This document shows, piece after piece, positions 1 through 4,829 of a stretch of 6,573 nucleotides of DNA; within the stretch, counting starts at the first letter, position 1, and each line of letters opens with the position of its first letter. The stretch is from contig LKMV01000039.1 of NCBI GenBank assembly GCA_001563995.1, positions 1 to 6,573 of the forward strand, given 5' to 3'. The stretch comes from Nanohaloarchaea archaeon PL-Br10_U2g16 (GTDB lineage Archaea; Nanohalarchaeota; Nanosalinia; Nanosalinales; Nanosalinaceae). Made by a program: the position numbers and the translations under genes. Under the pieces are notes generated by a model. The model was given only the letters and a program-made list of their open reading frames with translations, ran no database searches and was not told where the DNA came from.

Positions 1-16
1 TCTCCAAGTAATCCTG

Positions 17-301
17 TTAATCCACGTACTCCCATTTTCCGGGAAGTTTCATCGATACCCTTTCTTCCGGCCTCTCATCTATAAGTTTTCCATCCAGCTT
101 TACTTTTTCCCCGTTAGGAAGTCTGAAAAGAAATACACAGCTCTTCTTCTCCACCTTTTTGTCTCCTATCCTTAAAATCGACTGTGTCTCGTCCATCACC
201 TCTCCGGAGATGCCTTCCTGTCTATCATCTGAACTTTCTAACACTTCTGCTTCCAGCCCGATCAGTTCATGTTTCGGAAGGTTTTCAGGGGTAATAGCCA
301 T
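17..301 (-). CDS. rnp1: RNase P protein component 1 (Rpp29/Pop4 family)
   Basis: A protein subunit of archaeal RNase P, which removes the 5' leader from pre-tRNA; Rpp29 pairs with Rpp21 and folds as an Sm-like beta barrel on the RNase P RNA. The 94 residues are typical for archaea. The opening ITPENLPKHELIGLEAEV (residues 3-20) matches the strongly conserved family N-terminus and fixes the start. Other family signs are the barrel segment GISGEVMDETQSILRI (30-45), then FLFRLPNGEKVKLDGKLI and the RPEER motif near the C-terminus. In archaea this gene usually follows aIF1 and precedes uS17. Here a plus-strand gene separates it from aIF1, so it probably has its own promoter. No usable Shine-Dalgarno site precedes it: AAGTGAT lies directly against the ATG with no spacing. 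This suggests a leaderless message. The 16 bases beyond the stop contain GGAGA on the minus strand, perhaps the ribosome site of a following uS17 outside the window (inference). Confidence 0.93.
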   Translation of the reverse strand: MAITPENLPKHELIGLEAEVLESSDDRQEGISGEVMDETQSILRIGDKKVEKKSCVFLFRLPNGEKVKLDGKLIDERPEERVSMKLPGKWEYVD

Positions 302-323
302 ATCACTTATATCTCGGCCAAAT

Positions 324-329
324 GATAAG
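324..329 (-). promoter_or_regulatory. Candidate TATA element for rnp1
   Basis: On the minus strand CTTATC is centred about 26 bases upstream of the rnp1 ATG. That is where an archaeal TATA box sits for a leaderless transcript starting at the ATG. The lack of a well-spaced Shine-Dalgarno site and the opposite-strand gene upstream both make a separate promoter necessary. The match to TTTATA is imperfect, so the exact box is uncertain. Confidence 0.4.
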
Positions 330-352
330 AGTCTAACCGTGTCTAGAACCCG

Positions 353-363
353 TAATGTATTAA
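353..363 (+). promoter_or_regulatory. Candidate TATA element for the plus-strand small gene
   Basis: The AT-rich stretch TAATGTATTAA lies 18-28 bases before the ATG at 381. No Shine-Dalgarno site is present, so the message may be leaderless. If the box is TATTAA at 358-363, the spacing fits a start at the second in-frame ATG (387) slightly better than the one at 381. This stretch shares the 79-bp divergent region with the rnp1 promoter. Confidence 0.35.
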
Positions 364-380
364 GTTTTAGTCACAGTTAG

Positions 381-584
381 ATGGTTATGGTAAATACTAG
401 AGAGGTCGATAAGCTTAAGGTGATTGAAGGTTACCGTGAGCCTTCTTCGACAACCTTTGACAGTTCAACAGGTTCTATAGAGAAAATCAAGGTGGATTCG
501 GGTGTTGAGGCAGAGATTAGCTTTTCCTCAGGTAAGTCTAGGTTCTATCCATGGCACAGAATACTGAACTATGAGAAGAAATAA
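381..584 (+). CDS. Small hypothetical protein with C-terminal PWHRI motif
   Basis: I do not recognise this 67-residue protein with confidence. It is mixed in charge and has no signal peptide or membrane segment. Its strongest feature is the C-terminal RFYPWHRILNYEKK. This recalls the ending of the archaeal DUF504/MJ1316 RNA-repair-like domain, where a strand is followed by a (Y/F/W)HRI segment; the rest is not an obvious match. The alternating hydrophobic pattern in IEKIKVDSG and AEISFSSG suggests a small beta-rich fold. ATG codons at 381 and 387 are both possible starts. It is the only plus-strand gene in the window, diverging from rnp1 and converging on aIF1, in a place where the ribosomal operon normally continues unbroken. 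I believe it is real because it fills an otherwise empty interval, has candidate promoter signals and ends in a motif-like tail. Homologue searching would decide this. Confidence 0.6.
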   Translation: MVMVNTREVDKLKVIEGYREPSSTTFDSSTGSIEKIKVDSGVEAEISFSSGKSRFYPWHRILNYEKK

Positions 585-616
585 GGCTTCCAATCTTTAG
601 AACTGTTCTGAGACCG

Positions 617-632
617 GAAAATTGTAAAAAAC
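617..632 (-). terminator. T-rich terminator candidate after aIF1
   Basis: Read on the minus strand, the region about 40 bases past the aIF1 stop is TTTGTTTTTTACAATTTTCC, including a run of six T (626-631). Archaeal RNA polymerase terminates at T-rich tracts without needing a hairpin. The site is well placed to end the nine-gene operon before the convergent plus-strand gene. The interval 585-668 holds no other gene. A short AGAACTGTTCT palindrome lies at 599-609, but no clear T-run for ending plus-strand transcription is visible. Confidence 0.5.
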
Positions 633-668
633 AAATAATAGAAAGTTTGAAATGTAGAGAAGTTTAGG

Positions 669-974
669 TTACCGCTTCACATCTATGTTTCCTCTGTCGA
701 ATCCTTCTTTCTCTAAAACTTCTTCGATTCTTCTAAGATGGTTTCCTTGGAGTTGGATCTGTCCGTTTTTAGCTGTTCCTCCACATGCCAGTTTTGACTT
801 AAGTGTAGAGGCAAGTTCAGAAAGATCTACATCGTCTCCAAGACCTTCCACAACGGTCATCTCTTTCCCGAAGCTTCTGGTGTCTATCTTAACTGTAATG
901 GTTTGTTCGGACCTTGCAAGTTGGTCCATAGGGTCGAAATCGTCCGGTAAGTCGTCGTTGTTGAGATCTGACAT
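669..974 (-). CDS. Translation initiation factor aIF1 (SUI1/eIF1 family)
   Basis: aIF1 binds the small ribosomal subunit near the P site and controls fidelity of start-codon selection. The 101 residues include the SUI1 core: ITVKIDTRSFGKEMTVVEG (26-44), then the helix LASTLKSKLACGGTAKNG (54-71), IQLQGNHLRRIEEVL (73-87) and GF. It lies downstream of uL29, as is usual in archaea, and closes the operon before a T-rich terminator candidate. The ribosome site is weak: only GGA a few bases from the ATG in an AT-rich gap, unlike the AGGTGA sites of its neighbours. The N-terminus is odd. From memory, many archaeal aIF1 proteins start with a four-cysteine motif around CGLPEELCVCE. Here the equivalent stretch reads DDLPDDFDPMD with no cysteine. 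A later start at Met16 is possible but would not restore the motif. Confidence 0.95.
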   Translation of the reverse strand: MSDLNNDDLPDDFDPMDQLARSEQTITVKIDTRSFGKEMTVVEGLGDDVDLSELASTLKSKLACGGTAKNGQIQLQGNHLRRIEEVLEKEGFDRGNIDVKR

Positions 975-986
975 TTTCCAATAATA

Positions 987-1190
987 TTAATTAGAACTTC
1001 GCTCGTTTAAAACGGTTTTTATTCTTGCGATTGTCCTTTTCATTTCCTTAATCCTTCCAGGGTTGTCTGCAAATCCTCCTGTCTCAATCTGTCCTCTCTC
1101 TTCCACAATCTCTTTCTTCATGTCGTTCATTCTTTCCTTAAGCTCTTCCTCTGAAGAGTTTCTTATTTCCTCTGTAGTCATGATTGCCAT
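987..1190 (-). CDS. rpl29: Large-subunit ribosomal protein uL29 (L29)
   Basis: A small helical-hairpin protein of the 50S subunit, near the polypeptide exit tunnel beside uL23. The 67 residues show the family pattern: EEIRNSSEEELKERMNDMKK in the first helix, then GGFADNPGRIKEMKRTIARIKTVLNER, whose RIKEMKRTIARIKTV is the uL29 signature. The start is MAIM at 1190, preceded by AGGTG with seven bases of spacing. That site begins inside the TAG stop of uS3 (TAGGTG), so its translation is probably coupled to uS3. Four residues in, a second Met offers an alternative start that lacks such a site. The length is normal for the family. Confidence 0.95.
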   Translation of the reverse strand: MAIMTTEEIRNSSEEELKERMNDMKKEIVEERGQIETGGFADNPGRIKEMKRTIARIKTVLNERSSN

Positions 1191-1199
1191 TCTTTACAC

Positions 1200-2237
1200 C
1201 TATTCTCGGCCTTCGAGCCAATCGATAAATGTTGTACGGTTTTTGTTTGATTCTTCAGCTTCTTTAGCTTTCTGGTAGTCAGGAGCATCTAGTTCTTCCA
1301 GCTGTTCCTTTGCATCTCCTATTGTTCCTGAGACAATCTCTTCGTAGTCAGCTTCTCCGTCTTCAGTTTCTTCCTGTTCTTCACTGTCTGATTCCTTGGA
1401 TTCCAGGTCTTTCTCTGGTTCCGTTTCTTCTTGTTCTGAGGCTTCTTCCTCTTCTTCTTCTACTCCTTCTTCAAACACTTTTCTTACTTCATCTGTTGAT
1501 ATATCATCCGTCTTGATATCTTCCAGCTCTTCGATAGCTCTCTCTATCTCTGCTGCGGTCATGTTTTCTGCCTCTCTGACTACTTCTGTTATCCTTTCCG
1601 GTTTCTCGGATGCGTCTTCATCCTCTACTGTTTCATGGATTATCTCTTCCTCTACATCGATGTTTCTGCTCATGAACTCCGGCATTTCTTTCATCATCCT
1701 AACCTTGACGCCGATAGCTCCTGGCTTTGTTCTTGCTAGTGCGTATCCTTTATCTACGTTTTCTCTTGCAGTGTTACCACAGATCTTTACGTAACCGAAT
1801 GAGAACTTCTCTGTACGGCCTCTGTTACCGCTCAGCTTTCCTGATACTTCGATCTCTGCTCCGGGTACTCCTGCTTCTTTCATTCTTCTTAAGTATGTGT
1901 ATCCCACTCTTTTGGCTCTTCCTCCTTTCTCAAGCCAAGAAGCCATTGATTTTGCGACTACCTGTGCATGTGAGTCAGGGTTCTCAATCTCATTTACCTC
2001 GATCTGAGGGTTCTCAAAGTCAAAGTCTTTCTCCATCTTTTCTGTAAGTTCTTTAATTCTAGAACCTCCTCTTCCGATTACTAGTCCTGGTCTCTGTGCG
2101 TATATTACGATTTTGGTAGAAGTAGGTGTTCTCACTACGTCTGCGTGTGAGTAACCTGCTCCTTCAATCTCTTCCTGTAGGAACTCATCTAGTCTTACCT
2201 TTCTAGCTCCTTTCTGTATAAACTGTTTTTCTTGCAT
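1200..2237 (-). CDS. rps3: Small-subunit ribosomal protein uS3 (S3) with long acidic tail
   Basis: uS3 lies at the mRNA entry channel of the 30S subunit. The start chosen at 2237 (MQEKQF) gives 345 residues; AGGCGAT precedes it with six bases of spacing. An upstream ATG at 2264 would add nine residues but lacks such a site and would overlap uL22. Residues 1-90 hold the KH domain with the GRGG loop (55-58, within VIGRGGSRIKEL). Residues about 105-190 are the C-terminal S3 domain, including the archaeal-type GYTYLRRMKEAGVPGAEIEVSG and KPGAIGVKV. From about residue 194 the protein becomes strongly acidic, with a run of six or more Glu near 259-265 and a low-complexity E/D/S tract to residue 300. 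A separate, less acidic ending (301-345) closes with NKNRTTFIDWLEGRE. Archaeal uS3 is usually near 200-300 residues, so this is long. Haloarchaeal uS3 proteins also carry acidic tails. Confidence 0.95.
   Translation of the reverse strand: MQEKQFIQKGARKVRLDEFLQEEIEGAGYSHADVVRTPTSTKIVIYAQRPGLVIGRGGSRIKELTEKMEKDFDFENPQIEVNEIENPDSHAQVVAKSMASWLEKGGRAKRVGYTYLRRMKEAGVPGAEIEVSGKLSGNRGRTEKFSFGYVKICGNTARENVDKGYALARTKPGAIGVKVRMMKEMPEFMSRNIDVEEEIIHETVEDEDASEKPERITEVVREAENMTAAEIERAIEELEDIKTDDISTDEVRKVFEEGVEEEEEEASEQEETEPEKDLESKESDSEEQEETEDGEADYEEIVSGTIGDAKEQLEELDAPDYQKAKEAEESNKNRTTFIDWLEGRE
1338..1472 (-). repeat. Low-complexity acidic tract in uS3
   Basis: Codons for uS3 residues 256-300 are almost all GAA/GAG/GAT/GAC with a few Ser, Thr, Gln and Lys. 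The DNA is a purine-rich, microsatellite-like stretch (CTTCTTCTTC on the plus strand). The peptide is probably disordered and highly negative, which suits a high-salt cytoplasm. Such DNA is prone to length change by slippage. It also creates long Leu/Ser-rich open frames on the opposite strand that are not genes. Confidence 0.8.
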
Positions 2238-2243
2238 TAAAAT

Positions 2244-2250
2244 ATCGCCT
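2244..2250 (-). promoter_or_regulatory. Shine-Dalgarno site deciding the uS3 start
   Basis: AGGCGAT on the minus strand lies directly after the uL22 TAG stop and six bases before the ATG at 2237. It differs by one base from the AGGTGAT used elsewhere in this operon. It favours the 2237 start over the upstream ATG at 2264. Confidence 0.7.
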
Positions 2251-2667
2251 CTATTTTTCTCCAACTATGATTTTTACATGTGCTGATTTTATCTCTCTTC
2301 CTCTCTGGTTCTTAGGGGTTCTGATCGAAGGACCTTGATTTGTGATAAAGTTCTGTACTTCCAGAGCGTTTTTCTTCAAACCTTCATTCTCTGCGTTGCT
2401 TTCTGCTTGTTCAATGAGCCCTAGTACTTCTTCTGATGCCTTTACAGGATACTTTCCTGGACCTTTTCCTGGCTTATGTCCTGCGTCCGAATCAAACTTT
2501 GTGTACGGAACAGGTTGGTCCTTTTCTATTACTCTTTCTAGTTTTTCCTTTGCTTTTTCTAGAGAGTCTCCGTCTACAAACCTTCCGATTTCTGTACAGT
2601 CCTTCCAGGAAACTCTGAGGTTCTTTCCAACCGCCTTTGCTTGATGTGGTTCTGTCTGTAATGCCAT
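2251..2667 (-). CDS. rpl22: Large-subunit ribosomal protein uL22 (L22)
   Basis: uL22 lines the constriction of the nascent-peptide exit tunnel through a long beta-hairpin. The 138 residues follow the archaeal form: HQAKAVGKNLRVSWKDCTEIGRFV (8-31), a gap region with VPYTKFDSDAGHKPG (53-67), KYPVKASEEVLGLIEQAESNAENEGL (73-97), and a C-terminal segment with QRGREIKSAHVKIIV. The hairpin falls around residues 105-125 (FITNQGPSIRTPKN). It follows uS19 by six bases. Its ribosome site, AAGTGAT, contains the TGA stop of uS19 and is one base off the operon consensus, so it may depend more on coupling with uS19. The stop is followed at once by the uS3 ribosome site. Confidence 0.95.
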   Translation of the reverse strand: MALQTEPHQAKAVGKNLRVSWKDCTEIGRFVDGDSLEKAKEKLERVIEKDQPVPYTKFDSDAGHKPGKGPGKYPVKASEEVLGLIEQAESNAENEGLKKNALEVQNFITNQGPSIRTPKNQRGREIKSAHVKIIVGEK

Positions 2668-2673
2668 TTATTA

Positions 2674-3054
2674 TCACTTCAGTGGTACGTGTTGTGAAGA
2701 ACGTGTAGCTCCAAGTCCTGGAGCGCTGTGCTGTACTCTCTTACGGGTTTTCGCAAACTCTCCTAGGTAATGTCCTAGCATCTCTTTCTTAATTTCGACT
2801 TCAATAAATCTCTGTCCGTTGTATACCTCTACAGTCTTTCCAACCATCTGAGGTACTACAATCATATTCCTTTCATGAGTTCTTACTAAATCTTTCTCTT
2901 CTAAGTCATTTAGAATTTTCTTCTCGTTTTCCTTCAGACCTCTCTGAATCTTTCTTCTTCCTCTAGCATTCAATAGCTCTGAAAATTCGTTAAGATTCAT
3001 GTTCTTCAGGTCTTCTAATGTCTTTCCTCTAAATTTAAATTTTTCTTCGCTCAT
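2674..3054 (-). CDS. rps19: Small-subunit ribosomal protein uS19 (S19)
   Basis: uS19 sits in the 30S head and touches the A-site tRNA and the intersubunit bridges. The 126 residues have the archaeal/eukaryotic N-terminal extension (FKFRGKTLEDLKNMNLNEFS and the basic RGRRKIQRGL). The universal core follows: THERNMIVVPQMVGKTVEVY (59-78), NGQRFIEVEI, EMLGHYLGEFAKTRKRVQH (91-109) and the ending APGLGATRSSQHVPLK. Length and order are normal. The ribosome site AGGTGA shares bases with the TAG stop of uL2 (TAGGTGA) and has a seven-base spacer. Annotation is secure. Confidence 0.97.
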   Translation of the reverse strand: MSEEKFKFRGKTLEDLKNMNLNEFSELLNARGRRKIQRGLKENEKKILNDLEEKDLVRTHERNMIVVPQMVGKTVEVYNGQRFIEVEIKKEMLGHYLGEFAKTRKRVQHSAPGLGATRSSQHVPLK

Positions 3055-3064
3055 AATAGTTCAC

Positions 3065-3769
3065 CTAGTCGCTTTTCTGCTTCCCGCTTTTCTTAGCACC
3101 TATGCTACCGACCTTACTACCCGGCGATGCATGTTTTGAAACGGTCTTTGGCTGTCCTGGTTTTGCTGAACCACCGAATGGGTGGTCTACTGCGTTCATA
3201 GCTACTGCGGAAACTGTTGGGTACTTCTTTCCACGTGCCTTCATAGCTTTGTGCTTGTTTCCTGCTTTCACAAACGGTTTTTCCTTTCTACCGCCTGCTG
3301 CAATCTTTCCGATAGTTGCTCTACAGCTAGTATTTAGTTTCTTCAGATCCTTTGACGGCAGGCTTATCCTTGTGCCGTCCTGTTCGTGTGTTACAACGAA
3401 AGCATAGGTTCCGGAAGATCTAACAAGCTTACCTCCGTCACCTGGCTGAAGCTCTATATTGTGAATCGGAACTCCTTCCGGAATCTCTCCTATCGGCATT
3501 GTATTACCTTCTTTGATCTCTGCTGAGACTCCTACTTCTATAGAGTCTCCTACTGCTAAGTTCTCTGGAGCTAGAATATTTCTGTGTTCTCCGTCTTCGA
3601 ACTCTACAACTGCTACCGGAGATGTCCTACCTGGATCGTGGACAAGATCTATTACCTCTCCCTGTAGCTCTGCGTTCTTGTGCCTTACTTCTCCCTTGCT
3701 TTTGTGGGAGTTGGCTCTGTACTTTGAGGATCCTTTTCCTCTTCTCTGTGATGTTATTGGAGTTCCCAT
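3065..3769 (-). CDS. rpl2: Large-subunit ribosomal protein uL2 (L2)
   Basis: uL2 is a core 50S protein needed for subunit joining and peptidyl-transferase function. The 234 residues match the archaeal form: QRRGKGSSKYRANSHKSKG (8-26), the OB-like domain with VIDLVHDPGRTSPVAVVEFE (39-58), NTMPIGEIPEGVPIHNIEL (89-107), GDGGKLVRSSGTYAFVVTHE (110-129), then CRATIGKIAAGGRKEKPFVK and NKHKAMKARGKKYPTV. The central loop reads AVAMNAVDHPFGGSAKPGQP (188-207). The conserved DH is kept, but two neighbouring parts differ from the usual VRG-VAMN and GGGG-HQH/GRQHPG forms I recall from archaea. AGGTGAT and a six-base spacer precede the start, just after the uL23 stop. Its TAG stop is part of the uS19 ribosome site. 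Confidence 0.96.
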   Translation of the reverse strand: MGTPITSQRRGKGSSKYRANSHKSKGEVRHKNAELQGEVIDLVHDPGRTSPVAVVEFEDGEHRNILAPENLAVGDSIEVGVSAEIKEGNTMPIGEIPEGVPIHNIELQPGDGGKLVRSSGTYAFVVTHEQDGTRISLPSKDLKKLNTSCRATIGKIAAGGRKEKPFVKAGNKHKAMKARGKKYPTVSAVAMNAVDHPFGGSAKPGQPKTVSKHASPGSKVGSIGAKKSGKQKSD

Positions 3770-3785
3770 TGTATTATCACCTGTT

Positions 3786-4055
3786 TTACATCATACCTAG
3801 TTTTGTGGCGACATCCATCGCGTCGTCTGTTTCGCTCAAACTGACGAATGCCTTCTTCTTTGCCTGTGGTGTTATCGCCGTATTAACATTTTCAACCGTG
3901 ACATTGAAAAGGGTCTCTACTGCGTCGGATACCTGATTTTTGTTAGCGTCCAGATCTACCATTAGAACAAGTTTGTTCTCTCTGTCGACCTGATCCATCG
4001 CTTGCTCGGTCATATGAGGGTTTTCTATTACATCCCATGCCTTTTCTTCTTTCAT
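3786..4055 (-). CDS. rpl23: Large-subunit ribosomal protein uL23 (L23)
   Basis: uL23 sits at the exit of the peptide tunnel and is a docking point for SRP. The 89 residues show the archaeal signature in order: VIENPHMTEQAM (9-20), RENKLVLMVDLDANKNQVSD (25-44), AVETLFNVTVENVNTAITPQ (45-64), then KKKAFVSLSETDDAMDVATKLGMM. AGGTGA overlaps the uL4 stop and has nine bases before the ATG at 4055. Several acidic residues replace the basic ones common in non-halophiles, in keeping with high-salt adaptation (inference). Confidence 0.96.
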   Translation of the reverse strand: MKEEKAWDVIENPHMTEQAMDQVDRENKLVLMVDLDANKNQVSDAVETLFNVTVENVNTAITPQAKKKAFVSLSETDDAMDVATKLGMM

Positions 4056-4064
4056 TATTAAAAT

Positions 4065-4823
4065 TCACCTGTAAAGTTCGTCTTCTTTTAGTTTTTCCAA
4101 AGCTTTTTCGCTCCATACAACTAATCTTCCTGGCTGTGCGCCTGGAGCTAACTTCTGTGCATTTAACTGGTCTACTCTAGATGTCTCTACACCTGGAATA
4201 TTGCTTGCTGCTGATCTGACTCCTTCATCTTCTGCGTAGACAACTAAAGGTCCTGTCTTTCTTCTGTACTTCCTTCCTCTGTTAGCTCCTCTTCCTGCTC
4301 TGACCTTTTTCTCTGAACATCTATCCAGTTCTTCCTCTAATCCTAGCTCTTCTAGTCTTTCCAGTAGATCTTGTGTTCTCTCTACAGACTCTATCCCTTC
4401 TTCTACTATCGGTAGATCTCCGTCGTACTGATGTTTTTCTGAAACTATCTCAGAATCGTTGGATGCAGAGATCGCTGATCTTATAGCTTTTCTTCTCTCT
4501 TTATTGTTAATCTCTTCGTCAAAGTCCTTCTCAGACTTCGGTCCGTGAGCAGGTCGTCCTCCTCTTGTGTTAGGTGACTCTGCACCTACCCAGTAGAACT
4601 GTTCTCCTCTGCTTAACATAGCTTTTTTAGGTACTCTTGACATACCTCTTCCTTTCTGGCTTCTGAAAGCGTTGTTCCTCTGTCTCAGTCTTGTAACGTG
4701 TTTGTTACCTGCTTCAGGATCTGTTCCATACTCCTGTCTGTTCTTTGACTGGATTGATAGGAATGCTCTCTTTATAATGTCCGGTCTTACTCTTTCATCG
4801 AACTGTGTTGGTAGATCTGTCAT
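4065..4823 (-). CDS. rpl4: Large-subunit ribosomal protein uL4 (archaeal L4/L1e type)
   Basis: uL4 is an early-assembly 50S protein whose extended loop reaches the exit tunnel. The 252 residues match the archaeal/eukaryotic L4e family: FDERVRPDIIKRAFLSIQSK (8-27), the basic tunnel loop (about 41-90, including RSQKGRGMSRVPKKAM and GGRPAHGPKSEK), INNKERRKAIRSAISASND (105-123), RAGRGANRGRKYRRKTGPLVVYAEDE (175-200), and NIPGVETSRVDQLNAQKLAPGAQPGRLVVW (208-237). It starts at 4823, with AGGTGAT five bases before the ATG and the uL3 TGA stop inside that site. In-frame TGA TAA stops lie immediately upstream, so the start cannot be moved back. The N-terminus is therefore short: the opening strand seen before the RPDLIKRA motif in haloarchaeal uL4 is absent. 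Confidence 0.96.
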   Translation of the reverse strand: MTDLPTQFDERVRPDIIKRAFLSIQSKNRQEYGTDPEAGNKHVTRLRQRNNAFRSQKGRGMSRVPKKAMLSRGEQFYWVGAESPNTRGGRPAHGPKSEKDFDEEINNKERRKAIRSAISASNDSEIVSEKHQYDGDLPIVEEGIESVERTQDLLERLEELGLEEELDRCSEKKVRAGRGANRGRKYRRKTGPLVVYAEDEGVRSAASNIPGVETSRVDQLNAQKLAPGAQPGRLVVWSEKALEKLKEDELYR

Positions 4824-4829
4824 CTTTTA

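Noticed and set aside
599..609. AGAACTGTTCT palindrome after the plus-strand gene
   Set aside because: The stem is only five pairs with a one-base centre and has no T-run, so it is not a convincing terminator or operator on its own.
1310..1794. Plus-strand Leu/Ser-rich open frames opposite uS3
   Set aside because: They are the complement of Glu/Asp-rich codons in uS3; the proteins are low complexity without promoter or ribosome site.
2238..2264. Longer uS3 starting at 2264
   Set aside because: It overlaps the end of uL22 and lacks a ribosome site, while AGGCGAT lies correctly before the ATG at 2237.
2436..2677. Open frames overlapping uL22 in other frames on both strands
   Set aside because: uL22 is certain there, and the alternative products show no family features or start signals.
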